Shown here: piece after piece, positions 9,261-17,075 of the stretch
Position numbering within the stretch: the first letter of the stretch is position 1
How the letters are laid out: each line of letters opens with the position of its first letter
From: Streptomyces sp. NBC_00523
GTDB taxonomy: Bacteria; Actinomycetota; Actinomycetes; Streptomycetales; Streptomycetaceae
Direction of reading: 5' to 3'
DNA: 64,000 nt
Assembly (NCBI RefSeq): GCF_036346615.1
Contig: NZ_CP107836.1
Coordinates: 2,666,001-2,730,000 of the forward strand
Notes under the pieces: generated by a model
What the model was told of the DNA's origin: nothing
The model's database searches: none
The model's input: only the letters and a program-made list of their open reading frames with translations
Translations under genes and position numbers: made by a program

Positions 9261-9281
9261 CGCTGGCACGTGATGCCAGCG
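9261..9281. promoter_or_regulatory. Inverted repeat in divergent intergenic region
   Basis: CGCTGGCA and TGCCAGCG are separated by 5 nt. They lie between the divergent precursor and M20 peptidase genes, 29 nt before the peptidase start. This could be an operator or an RNA hairpin. No regulator gene for it is visible. Confidence 0.4.
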
Positions 9282-9309
9282 GCCCCGACGAGCACGCCAG
9301 GAGCCCCCG

Positions 9310-10590
9310 TTGACCCACCTGACCGCCCCCCGGCCGGCCGCCCACCCCGCCCTGTCCCCGGCCCTCACCCAGGAAACGATCCGCCCCGCCCTCACCCTCT
9401 ATCTGGACGTCCACCGCCACCCGGAGACGTCCGGCGAGGAGGCCCGCACCGCAGCCCTGTTCGCGGACCGGCTCACCGCCGCGGGACTCGACGTCACCCG
9501 GGGCATCGGCGGCCACGGAGTCGTCGGCGTCCTCCGCAACGGCGAGGGCCCCCGCGTCTACCTGCGCACCGAGCTCGACGCCCTGCCGCTCCGCGAGCTC
9601 ACCGGCCTCCCGTACGCGAGCACCGGCCCCGCCATGCACGCCTGCGGCCACGACCTCCACCTGGCGGCGGCCACCGGCGCGGCGGACCTGCTGGCCCGCA
9701 CCACCGACCACTGGCGCGGCACCCTCGTGGTCGTGGGCCAGCCCGCCGAGGAGACCCTGACCGGGGCGCGGGCGATGCTGGCGGACGGCCTGTACGAGCG
9801 GTTCGGCAGACCCGACGCGGTCCTCGCCCAGCACGCCGCCCCGCTCCCCGCCGGCCTGATCGCGCACGGCGGCCCCCACGCCCCGGTCGCCGCCGCGAGC
9901 GCCGCCCTCACCGTCGTCGTCCACGGCCGGGGCGGCCACGCGGCGACCCCGCAGCTCACCGTGGACCCCGTGGTCACGGCCGCGGCGGTGATCGGCCGCC
10001 TTCAGACGGTCGTCGCCCGCGAGGCGGCCCCCGCCGAGCAACTGACCCTCACCGTGGGCACGGTGCACGCCGGGACGGCCGTCAACATCATCCCGGACAC
10101 CGCCGAACTGGGCATCGGCCTGCGCGCCCTCACCGACGACACCCTGGACCGGGCGCTGGCGGCGGTGGACCGCATCGTCCGGGCGGAGTGCGCCGCGTCG
10201 GCCTGCCCCCGCGACCCGGACCTCACGGTGCTCTCCCGCTCCCCGGCCCTGCACGGCGACCCGGCCGCGACGGACGCGGTCCGCGCCGCCCACACGGCCC
10301 TGTACGGCCCGGCACGCGTCACGGGCTGGCCCCCGTCCCTGGCCGCCGAGGACTTCGCCCTCTACGGGGACGCGGGCCGCGACCTCCACGGCGAGACCGG
10401 AATCCCGCTGGTGTACTGGATGCTGGGCACGACGAGCCCCCGCGAGTGGGCAGCCACCAGCGGCACTGGCATCCCCCCGAACCACTCCCCCCACTTCGCC
10501 CCCGCGATCCGCACAGCACTCCCGGCAGCGATCACGGCGCTCACGGCGGCAGCGCTGAACCGGCTGGCCGGGCGCCAGGGCACGGCCTAG
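9310..10590 (+). CDS. M20 family metallopeptidase/amidohydrolase
   Basis: A 426-aa HipO/amidohydrolase-like protein. Zinc-binding signatures are MHACGHDLH, QPAEETLTGARAML and QHAAPLPAG, with a late His in NHSPHFAP. A dimerisation domain lies around VHGRGGHAATPQ. Family members hydrolyse N-acyl amino acids or small peptides in the cytoplasm. The start is TTG, chosen because AGGAG lies 6 nt upstream. It is divergent from the precursor gene. A role in trimming, degrading or detoxifying the RiPP is plausible but inferred, since it could be a housekeeping hydrolase. Confidence 0.85.
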   Translation: MTHLTAPRPAAHPALSPALTQETIRPALTLYLDVHRHPETSGEEARTAALFADRLTAAGLDVTRGIGGHGVVGVLRNGEGPRVYLRTELDALPLRELTGLPYASTGPAMHACGHDLHLAAATGAADLLARTTDHWRGTLVVVGQPAEETLTGARAMLADGLYERFGRPDAVLAQHAAPLPAGLIAHGGPHAPVAAASAALTVVVHGRGGHAATPQLTVDPVVTAAAVIGRLQTVVAREAAPAEQLTLTVGTVHAGTAVNIIPDTAELGIGLRALTDDTLDRALAAVDRIVRAECAASACPRDPDLTVLSRSPALHGDPAATDAVRAAHTALYGPARVTGWPPSLAAEDFALYGDAGRDLHGETGIPLVYWMLGTTSPREWAATSGTGIPPNHSPHFAPAIRTALPAAITALTAAALNRLAGRQGTA

Positions 10591-10781
10591 CGGTTCATGG
10601 ACACGACGACGTACATGCAGCCGACGACCACGGCCAGGCACACCCCAGCAACCACGACGGCGGCACAACCGAGCGCCGCCACCGTGCCACTGATGGCCGT
10701 CCACCCAACCCGAGTCGCACGCCGCGCCCGCCGAAGGGCGTCGTCGTACCCACGGTCGTCGTCCCACGCACCTTCAGTCAT
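10587..10781 (-). CDS. Small membrane protein
   Basis: A 64-aa protein with an acidic/basic N terminus (MTEGAWDDDRGYDDALRRAR) and one long hydrophobic stretch (residues about 27-60, TAISGTVAALGCAAVVVAGV) ending SMNR. One or two membrane passes are likely. Its TAG stop and the TAG stop of the convergent peptidase share the palindrome CTAG. Function is unknown. Small membrane proteins near RiPP genes can confer immunity, but nothing here proves that. Confidence 0.6.
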   Translation of the reverse strand: MTEGAWDDDRGYDDALRRARRATRVGWTAISGTVAALGCAAVVVAGVCLAVVVGCMYVVVSMNR

Positions 10782-10808
10782 GCTCCCCGCCCTCCGTAGT
10801 CTGACCGT

Positions 10809-11159
10809 ATGCCTTCCGCACTGGTCGTCGGTTACGACCCCCAAGCCATCCCCGGTGTCGACGGAAACGCCCTGCGCGCGACGCTCGAAGCGGAGCTCGC
10901 GCGCTTCGCCGACCACGGCATCGACGCGGCCATGACCCTGATCGAGTTCAACGACGCGGCCGAACCCACCCTCGTCACGGCCCTGACCGAACGCCCCTGG
11001 GACGTGGTGGTCATCGGCGGCGGAATCCGCAAGGCCGCGCCACTGCTCCCCCTCTTCGAACACATCGTCAACCTCATCCGCCGCCACGCGCCCCAGGCGG
11101 CGATCGCGTTCAACACCACGGGCGGGGACAGCGTGGAGGCGGCACAACGCTGGCTGTAG
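10809..11159 (+). CDS. Conserved hypothetical cytoplasmic protein
   Basis: A 116-aa soluble protein (MPSALVVGYDPQAIPGVDG at the start). The segment DVVVIGGGIRKAAPLLPLFEHI resembles a Rossmann-like beta-alpha unit, and a second, FNTTGGDSVEAAQRW, is near the end. No catalytic motif is recognised. It is divergent from the small membrane protein, with 27 nt between starts, so the two may share a promoter region. Confidence 0.65.
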   Translation: MPSALVVGYDPQAIPGVDGNALRATLEAELARFADHGIDAAMTLIEFNDAAEPTLVTALTERPWDVVVIGGGIRKAAPLLPLFEHIVNLIRRHAPQAAIAFNTTGGDSVEAAQRWL

Positions 11160-11213
11160 AGCCCCAACCCACTCATTTCTTACGGGCTCCGCAACGCAAG
11201 CCACTCCCCTCAC

Positions 11214-12128
11214 TCACCCCAGCGAGGCGACCAACCGCTCCAGTGACCTCCGAGCGGGCGGCCCCCACGTCGACTTCCCGTTGGGGAGCCCCCGGTCACC
11301 GTCGTCCGCGATGAGCAGCCCACTCAGCGCCCGCAGGACCGCGCAACCACGGGCCCGCCGAAGAGTTGCCACGTCCGGGGCGGGCCGATAGGCGGCGTAG
11401 AACCGGTCAACGCCAGTGTCCGGAAGCAGAATCCAGGCGGCGGCGAGGTCGCAGGCCGGGTCACCGGCGAAGAGGTCCCCGAAGTCGATGACCCCGCAGA
11501 ACGTGCCGTTGGCGGTCAACACATTGGCGGGATGCAGATCCCCGTGAAGCCACAACGCGGGCCCGTCCCAGTCCGGAGCGGCCACTGCATCGGCCCAGAC
11601 GCGGCGAACGCCGTCCGGATCGGCGACCAACCCCCGCCCGACAGCATCAAGAAGCGACCGCTCGAAGTACTGCCCGTAGGGCCCCAGGGGCCCACCCCTC
11701 CCCCTCCCGACAGGCGCCCCGTCCGGGGCGGGCCGGTGCAGAGCGCTGAGAAACCGAGCCAACACATCGGCCGCGTCCTCACCCCGCGTAGCCGGAACCC
11801 GATCAGCGGGCTCCCCGGACACCCACGTGGTGACCAACCAGGGCCGAGGAAACAGCCCGGACGGCACACCAAGCCGCTGCGGCACAGGCACGGGCAACGG
11901 CAGCCCCGGAGCAAGCCCCGGCACCCAGGCGTGCTCCTTCAACAACAACTCATCAGCAGACTCAGTAGCCCACGGCAACCGCACAGCCAACCCCTCCCCC
12001 AACCGCCACAACTGGTTATCCCACCCCCGCGCGGCAAGGCTGAGGGGGAGCTCGGCGAGATCGGGGTGCTGGTCACGGAGGAGGGCGCGAATGAGCTCGG
12101 GCGTCAGGTCGGCGCGGCCTTGGGACAT
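11214..12128 (-). CDS. Aminoglycoside phosphotransferase-like kinase
   Basis: A 304-aa APH/choline-kinase fold protein. The catalytic loop is LHGDLHPANVL and the metal-binding segment is VIDFGDLFAGDPACDLAAAW. The N-terminal part contains AVRLPWATESADELLLKEHAWVP, where the ATP-site Lys is expected. Family members phosphorylate antibiotics or small metabolites, and the substrate cannot be read from sequence. The ATG at 12128 gives a typical N terminus. A GTG at 12167, 1 nt after the upstream stop and behind GAGGA, would add 13 residues and couple translation to the lipoprotein gene. Confidence 0.82.
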   Translation of the reverse strand: MSQGRADLTPELIRALLRDQHPDLAELPLSLAARGWDNQLWRLGEGLAVRLPWATESADELLLKEHAWVPGLAPGLPLPVPVPQRLGVPSGLFPRPWLVTTWVSGEPADRVPATRGEDAADVLARFLSALHRPAPDGAPVGRGRGGPLGPYGQYFERSLLDAVGRGLVADPDGVRRVWADAVAAPDWDGPALWLHGDLHPANVLTANGTFCGVIDFGDLFAGDPACDLAAAWILLPDTGVDRFYAAYRPAPDVATLRRARGCAVLRALSGLLIADDGDRGLPNGKSTWGPPARRSLERLVASLG

Positions 12129-12168
12129 ACGGGTCACCGTAGTCGGGCGAACTCCCTTACGAGCCACA

Positions 12169-12648
12169 CTATTTCCTCGGCGTTCGCGTCAGCACGTACG
12201 TGTTGCCGATGTCGGGTTCCCCGTAGAAGAAGAACAGCTTCAACTCATGCTTGCGCTTGGAGCGATCCACGTAAAGAGACCAGTTGTACGCGGAGGGGGG
12301 CTGGTTCCCGTCGGCCTCCGAGGCGCGCTTGTCCACCCGTGTAGGGGCCTTCAGTACGAGCCGGACGACCTGCCCGCCCTCTGTGTCGGCCAGCCGCCAG
12401 GCCCCCGCACCGGAGAGGCGCCAGCCCTCGTCATAGTCGAAGTCCTGCCCGTCGAGCTTCCTGAGCAACGCCGTCCCGTCCTGGTGCAACTCGACACGGG
12501 TGCCCTCGACATTCGCCCAGCCGCCGGCGATTTCGGTGGCGGTGACTCCATGAACGCCGGTGCCACCGTAGTACTGGGCAGGCCCGGCACACCCCACCAC
12601 CAGCCAACTGAACGCCGCCACCCCGACACGCACGTAGCACCTGCCCAC
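12169..12648 (-). CDS. Secreted lipoprotein, function unknown
   Basis: A 159-aa protein with a short signal peptide and lipobox WLVVGC, so it is likely anchored outside the membrane. The rest is rich in beta-strand-like segments (GTRVELHQDGTALLRKLDGQDF, then WSLYVDRSKRKHELKLFFF). The GTG start behind GGGGAGG is preferred over an ATG 36 nt upstream because it gives a normal signal peptide. It directly follows CRISPR array 1 in the same transcriptional direction. No family is recognised. Confidence 0.68.
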   Translation of the reverse strand: MGRCYVRVGVAAFSWLVVGCAGPAQYYGGTGVHGVTATEIAGGWANVEGTRVELHQDGTALLRKLDGQDFDYDEGWRLSGAGAWRLADTEGGQVVRLVLKAPTRVDKRASEADGNQPPSAYNWSLYVDRSKRKHELKLFFFYGEPDIGNTYVLTRTPRK

Positions 12649-12805
12649 CCCTGGACCTCCCCGCCGGTGAACTGCGTAGCACATTGAACGCGTTCAACGA
12701 TACGGCCGCACCATTTCACCCGCGCCCCCCGGGTGCCTTCTCCGAGAGCGCCCCATCTACGCCCGCCCAGTCCCCAGTCGAGACCGCTCACGACGGTCGC
12801 AAGCA

Positions 12806-13079
12806 CAGGACCATCCCCGCGCGTGCGGGGAGCAGGCCGTCGAGGCCCAGCACGGCGGCAGCTTCGCGGGACCATCCCCGCGCGTACGGGGAGCAGGCGG
12901 CGCGTTCGTCGTCGCTCAGCTCGGGGCTGGGGCCATCCCCGCGCGTGCGGGGAGCAGAGCAGTACCGGCACGTCGGCGTCGCGCAACCGGGGGCCATCCC
13001 CGCGCGTGCGGGGAGCAGCGACCTGACCGGCACTCGGAGATCGCGTGCTGGGGGCCATCCCCGCGCGTGCGGGGAGCAG
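12806..13079 (-). CRISPR. CRISPR array 1 (type I-E-like), 5 repeats, 4 spacers
   Basis: Five 29-nt repeats start at 12806, 12867, 12929, 12990 and 13051. Spacers are 32, 33, 32 and 32 nt. On the minus strand each repeat begins CTGCTCCCCGCAC-like and ends GGGGATGGCCCC or GGGGATGGTCCC/T, with an inner palindrome CCCCGC/GCGGGG typical of type I-E. All repeats are nearly intact. Orientation is set by the conserved leader at the right end. No cas gene is in the window. Confidence 0.95.
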
Positions 13080-13146
13080 ACTCGCTGAACTGCGGGTCTA
13101 TCGAGTGAAGGCGCGGTTTCTGACCACTTTCACACAATCCGGCATA
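13080..13146 (-). promoter_or_regulatory. CRISPR leader of array 1
   Basis: The block GGTTTCTGACCACTTTCA (13114-13131) followed by ATCCGGCAT recurs beside all three arrays at nearly the same distance from the last repeat (34-37 nt). That marks it as the leader and places the first-transcribed repeat at 13051-13079. The remaining bases to 13382 show no gene. They should hold the promoter of the lipoprotein gene at 13383. Confidence 0.75.
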
Positions 13147-13382
13147 TCCACCTCAAAAATCACACGTCAGGCATACGCGGCAAGGGTACGCCAACGCCTC
13201 TGGACAGCCTGTCCGTTCCCCGAGTGCGCCCAGCCTCCCCGCACCTCCGCTCACTGGGAAGCCCGGCTGGACGCGAACTACTGCGGCTGGCGTAGAACGG
13301 CAGCCGCTTCGCATGCGGGATCACCTTCCGGGCACCGGGCGCATACCTGACGTAACGGTTTCGGTTTGGGGAGGCTGCTGTG

Positions 13383-14270
13383 ATGACGAATGTGAAGACC
13401 CGGGGGACCAGGGCGGCTGCGTACGGAGTGGCGGGCCTGCTGGCCGTTGCCGCGCTTGCCGGGTGCGGCTCGGACGACAAGGACGACGCGGCGAAGGACA
13501 CGAAGCCCTCCGGGGCGGGCAAGACGGCCGACTCGTCGCCCTCCCAGGTCGTGCAAGCGACCAACAAGAAGACCACCGAGGCCGGGTCCGCGCGCGTGAA
13601 GATCACGACTTCGGTCAGTGCCAAGGGGCAGAGCCAGACGATCACCGGCTCCGGCGTCATGGACTTCGAGGACGGCGAGAGCAAGCTGACCATGGAGCAG
13701 TCGGGTCAGCGGCTGGAGCAGCGGGTCGTGGACAAGATGATCTACCAGAAGCCGCCGAAGGGCGAGGGTGGCCTGCCCGGGGGCAAGAGCTGGATGAAGA
13801 TCGACATGGAGAAGCTGCGGACCTCCGGGGCCGCCGGAAGCAGCCAGGTGAGCGATCCGACCGATTCCTTCGCCTACTCCAAGTCGCTGTCCGAGAAGGA
13901 CGTCAAGAAGGTCGGTACGGAGAGCCTGGGCGGTGTCGAGACGACCCACTACAAGGTCGCTCTGGACATCGACAAGCTGGCCAAGGGCGACACCGCGCAG
14001 GCCCGGAAGCTGCGCGAACAGCTCGGTGAGACGGTGCCGGTGGACCTGTGGGTCGATGGCAAGGGACTGATGCGCCGCCAGCAGATCGAAATCGCCGCGC
14101 AGCCGGCCGGGGGCGCGAAGGACTCCGGTTCGGCAAACCGGGGCAAGGCGAAGGTCGTCATGGACTTCAGCGACTTCGGGACCGACGTTGATGTCGACGC
14201 GCCCGCCGCCGGGGACACGGTCGATGTGACGGACAAGGTCGTCAAGCAGGCGAGCGCCCAGCAGTCCTGA
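13383..14270 (+). CDS. LppX/LprG-like secreted lipoprotein
   Basis: A 295-aa lipoprotein. The signal peptide has lipobox ALAGC near residue 29, followed by a charged Asp/Lys-rich linker. The rest resembles actinobacterial LppX_LprAFG lipoproteins, which bind lipids or act in envelope transport: TITGSGVMDFEDGESKLTM, then VDLWVDGKGLMRRQQIEI and VVMDFSDFG. The ATG lies 8 nt after GGGGAGG, and a GTG one codon earlier is also possible. It is the only plus-strand gene between CRISPR arrays 1 and 2. Family assignment is moderate. Confidence 0.82.
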   Translation: MTNVKTRGTRAAAYGVAGLLAVAALAGCGSDDKDDAAKDTKPSGAGKTADSSPSQVVQATNKKTTEAGSARVKITTSVSAKGQSQTITGSGVMDFEDGESKLTMEQSGQRLEQRVVDKMIYQKPPKGEGGLPGGKSWMKIDMEKLRTSGAAGSSQVSDPTDSFAYSKSLSEKDVKKVGTESLGGVETTHYKVALDIDKLAKGDTAQARKLREQLGETVPVDLWVDGKGLMRRQQIEIAAQPAGGAKDSGSANRGKAKVVMDFSDFGTDVDVDAPAAGDTVDVTDKVVKQASAQQS

Positions 14271-14286
14271 GGCGCCGCACTGTCCG

Positions 14287-14322
14287 GCGGAAGGCCCCAC
14301 CCAGCCCGGTGGGGCCTTCCGC
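14287..14322. terminator. Strong terminator after lipoprotein gene
   Basis: A 14-bp perfect stem GCGGAAGGCCCCAC/GTGGGGCCTTCCGC with an 8-nt loop begins 17 nt after the stop. It also lies downstream of array 2 in the array's transcription direction and so may end that transcript too. Confidence 0.85.
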
Positions 14323-14450
14323 GAATATGTAGCTGGGCGCGGACGCTGTGGTCGTCGGCGGGGCCGCACGGGCGGGTTCCCTCCATCGCCCTACGCCTGT
14401 CGTCAGGGCCGGGAGCGAAACGCTGGCATCACCTGCTGGGCGATGGCGAC

Positions 14451-14635
14451 GGGACCATCCCCGCACGCGCAGGGAGCAGCTGAGCATCGACGCAGCCATA
14501 GTCGCGATGAAGGGACCATCCCCGCACACGCGGGGAGCAGACGAACGACGCCACCGTCCCGGTCGGGGGACCATCCCCGCACGCGGGGGGAGCACGACGC
14601 GTGCGATGAGGCCGCCGACCATGCGCGGGGAGCAC
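14451..14635 (-). CRISPR. CRISPR array 2 (type I-E-like), degenerate, 4 repeats
   Basis: Full 29-nt repeats lie at 14451-14479, 14512-14540 and 14567-14595. A truncated leader-proximal copy at about 14617-14635 lacks roughly ten central bases. Intervals are 32, 26 and about 21 nt, so two spacers are shortened. The last two copies end GAGCAC rather than GAGCAG. Confidence 0.88.
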
Positions 14636-14705
14636 TCTTCGTGACCTGTGGCTTTGTCTCGCGTGGGCGTGGTTTCTGACCACTTTCACCCACTCCGGCA
14701 TAACC
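14636..14705 (-). promoter_or_regulatory. CRISPR leader of array 2
   Basis: Contains CTCTTCGTGACCTGTGGCT, then GGTTTCTGACCACTTTCACC and CACTCCGGCATAACCGCC, nearly the same as beside array 3. The bases from here to 14791 hold no recognisable gene. Confidence 0.75.
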
Positions 14706-14791
14706 GCCTCAAGCTCAACAAAGTAGGCACACGCCGCAAGCGTAGAACAACGCGCGCGCCTCCAGGTCCCGTTCACCGCAACTGCTCCACC

Positions 14792-15262
14792 TCACCCCTC
14801 CACCCCCACCCGGTACACCACCTTCCCCTCCACCACCTCAAACCCCAGCGCCCCGTAGAACCCCAGGGCCTGCGCGTTGTCCGTGTCCCCCATCCACTCC
14901 ATCCGACTGCACCCGGGACGGGCGGACGCCACCGCTCGGAGTTCCGCCATCAGGTGGGCACCCACGCCCCCGCCCCGCCACGGTTCACTCACGTACAGCT
15001 CCTTCAGGAACAGCGCATGCGTCGTCCCCCGCGCCGGCCAGAGGAACGAGTACGCGGCCATCCCGGCCAGGGTGCCGTCGCCCGGGTCTGCGACCAGTGC
15101 CTGAGCGAGCGGGATCGGGGCGAACAGGGAGTCCTCGATCTGGGTGTGGCGTTCCGTGAGCGGCTGGATCTCCGTGGCTCCGTAGAAGCGTTCGATCTCC
15201 TCGATCAGGGCCGCGAGGGGCGGGATGTCGTCGCGTCGGGCGGGGCGGATCGTCATCGGCAT
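14792..15262 (-). CDS. GNAT family N-acetyltransferase
   Basis: A 156-aa single-domain acetyltransferase. MTIRPARRDDIPPLAALI is a typical GNAT N terminus. LFLKELYVSEPWRGGGVGAHLM carries the acetyl-CoA loop (R-x-x-G-x-G/A type). TDNAQALGFYGALGFEVVEGK is the usual C-terminal motif. The ATG at 15262 has GGGAGA 8 nt upstream, and a second ATG follows two codons later. The substrate is unknown. Confidence 0.87.
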   Translation of the reverse strand: MPMTIRPARRDDIPPLAALIEEIERFYGATEIQPLTERHTQIEDSLFAPIPLAQALVADPGDGTLAGMAAYSFLWPARGTTHALFLKELYVSEPWRGGGVGAHLMAELRAVASARPGCSRMEWMGDTDNAQALGFYGALGFEVVEGKVVYRVGVEG

Positions 15263-15327
15263 CGGGTGTCTCCCTCGGCGGTGGATCTCGTACGTGCACC
15301 TCGCGCACACACCGCATGTGACCATGC

Positions 15328-15580
15328 CCCCATTTACGACCACCTCAACTGCGTCCCGGCGCTCGACAACCGCGTCTTCCCCGACGGTTCCGCCTAGGCC
15401 CCGCGCATCGGCGACCCCGCCCTACGCGATGGGAGCTGGAGCACGCCGTCAGCGGCTTCGGCTACGAGACGGGCAGCGGCTCACGTCACCCGCGCTCGAC
15501 GCCTGGCGCGATGCCCGATCCGATGGACGCCATCGACCTCGCGCTCGGGTCGTTCCGGGGCTCTCGGTCCCCGTCGTACC
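15328..15580 (+). pseudogene. Possible decayed coding remnant
   Basis: The 375-nt gap between two acetyltransferase genes has no intact gene, but short protein-like stretches appear in different plus frames: PIYDHLNCVPALDNRVFPDGSA before a stop, then RIGDPALRD, WELEHAVSGFGYETG and MPDPMDAIDLALGSFRG. This pattern suggests a gene broken by frameshifts. No family is recognised, and high-GC DNA easily yields such stretches by chance. Confidence 0.25.
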
Positions 15581-15637
15581 AGCCGCTGTTACGGGTGCCG
15601 GGCCACCCACTGCCGCGTGGTGGCGGGCGCATACCGT

Positions 15638-16144
15638 TCAGGCCAGGTGCTTGTGCATGACGATGCACGGCCGGTCGTGGGCCAGGTCCTGACGCCGGTC
15701 GATCTCGCGCCATCCGAGGGACTCCCAGAAGGCCAACGCATCCGGGTTGTTCTCAAGTACGGCGAGCCGGAGGCCACTCCGTCCTTCGGCCCGAAACCGG
15801 TCCTCGACCAGCCCGACGAGCCGGCGCCCGATCCCCGTACGGCGGGCACGGCCGTCCACGATGAGCAGCCCGATCCAGGGCAGGCCGTCCCTCGGATGCC
15901 GGCGCAGCAGACAGACGACCCCGACGAGCTGCCCTTCCCCGCTGCGCGCGAGCAGCACCTCGCCGCCCTCCGTGGCGACCTCATCCCGCAGATCGGCCTC
16001 GACCCGCGTCGCCTGGATGTCGTCGGGGTCGTACTCGCCTGCCGCGCGCCAGTAGGCCGGGCTACCGGCGTAGAGGGCGACGACTTCGCGGATCTCCTCG
16101 GGGGTGAAGCGGAGGGGGTGGAGGGCGAGGGGGCGGGCCGGCAT
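15638..16144 (-). CDS. GNAT family N-acetyltransferase
   Basis: A 168-aa acetyltransferase. PWIGLLIVDGRARRTGIGRRLV is the acetyl-CoA binding loop, and RLAVLENNPDALAFWESLGWRE is the C-terminal GNAT motif. The ATG at 16144 lies 24 nt beyond the leader-distal end of CRISPR array 3, in the same direction. An array transcript that is not terminated would therefore run into this gene. The substrate is unknown. Confidence 0.87.
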   Translation of the reverse strand: MPARPLALHPLRFTPEEIREVVALYAGSPAYWRAAGEYDPDDIQATRVEADLRDEVATEGGEVLLARSGEGQLVGVVCLLRRHPRDGLPWIGLLIVDGRARRTGIGRRLVGLVEDRFRAEGRSGLRLAVLENNPDALAFWESLGWREIDRRQDLAHDRPCIVMHKHLA

Positions 16145-16168
16145 GTCGGCCAGGGTACGGGGGGCTGC

Positions 16169-16883
16169 CCGCCGTCCCCGCGAGGTGCGGGGAGCAGTAG
16201 GCGTCACGGCCCAGCAGACCGGTGAGCGGCGGGGCATCCCCGCGAGGTGGGGCCCGAAAGCGGACCGAGCGGGGTTCATCCCCGCGATGGCGAGGGACAG
16301 GCGGCGTACTGCCGGGCGGTGTCGAACATCCCGGGGCCATCCCCGAGAATCGGGGAAAGTGCCAGCTAGCCAGGATCATTGCTGCGGATGCGGGGACAGG
16401 ACTACGAGGCGGTGATCCTTCCCCAGAACGCTGGACCATTCCGCGCGTGGCAGGAAGCGGTGCGGGACGCCCCGCACCCGTCCGTCGCGCAGGCGGTCCC
16501 CGCAGGTGGGATGACCGCGCTCGATAGCGCGCTGCCGCTGCCCAGCCTCGGGGCCATCCCTGCAGGTGCGGGGAGCAGTCGCAGTGCCCGTACTCATCCG
16601 GGTAATCCCAGGGGCCATCCCCGCGTGTGCGAGGAACACACCATCTGCCGCAGCGGCTGCGTCGTGGTGCCGGGACCATCCCTGCAGGTGCAGGCAACAC
16701 CCGAGAAGGGCGTCTGTGTCGGCGAAGCAGACGGGACCATCCCCGCGCGTACGGGGAGCACGAGCTGATCGCGTCCGGCGGCTGGTGCGCCCCGGGGCCA
16801 TCCCCGCGCGTGCGGGGAGCATCGATGCCGGAACGAGTGCGCGCCCAGCGCCAGGGGACCATCCCCGCGCCTGCGGGGAGCAC
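16169..16883 (-). CRISPR. CRISPR array 3 (type I-E-like), about 12 repeats, decaying distally
   Basis: Six clear 29-nt repeats lie at 16550, 16611, 16672, 16733, 16794 and 16855, with exact 32-nt spacers. Further left, degenerate copies occur near 16489, 16432, 16373, 16333, 16271, 16230 and 16169. Intervals there include 28, 11 and 12 nt, and substitutions hit the palindrome. The leader-proximal copies at 16733-16883 are best preserved. No cas genes are adjacent. Confidence 0.93.
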
Positions 16884-16955
16884 CTCTTCGTGACCTGCGG
16901 CTCTGTCTCGCTTCCGGGCCGGTTCTGACCGACTTCGCGCACTCCGGCATAACCG
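16884..16955 (-). promoter_or_regulatory. CRISPR leader of array 3
   Basis: Contains CTCTTCGTGACCTGCGGCT, then GGTTCTGACCGACTTCGCGC and ACTCCGGCATAACCGCC, matching the leader of array 2 with some substitutions. No gene is seen from here to 17075, which is C-rich and presumably contains the promoter of the kinase gene. Confidence 0.72.
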
Positions 16956-17075
16956 CCCCCCGCTCACCCAGCAGCCATGCATCGCCACCCTAGGCCAACA
17001 ACCCCAGCCACGCCCCCCGTTCACCCTCCCCCAAGCCCCACCCCCACCGCACCCCACCCCACGTAGGGTTCCCAG

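Noticed and set aside
10587..11213. 208-aa extended version of the small membrane protein gene
   Set aside because: The upstream part lies antisense to the convincing 116-aa gene. The ATG at 10781 gives a compact membrane protein.
12684..13088. Open frames across CRISPR arrays on both strands
   Set aside because: They follow the 61-nt repeat period and translate repeated PRVRG/PARAG-like units. They are by-products of the arrays, not genes.
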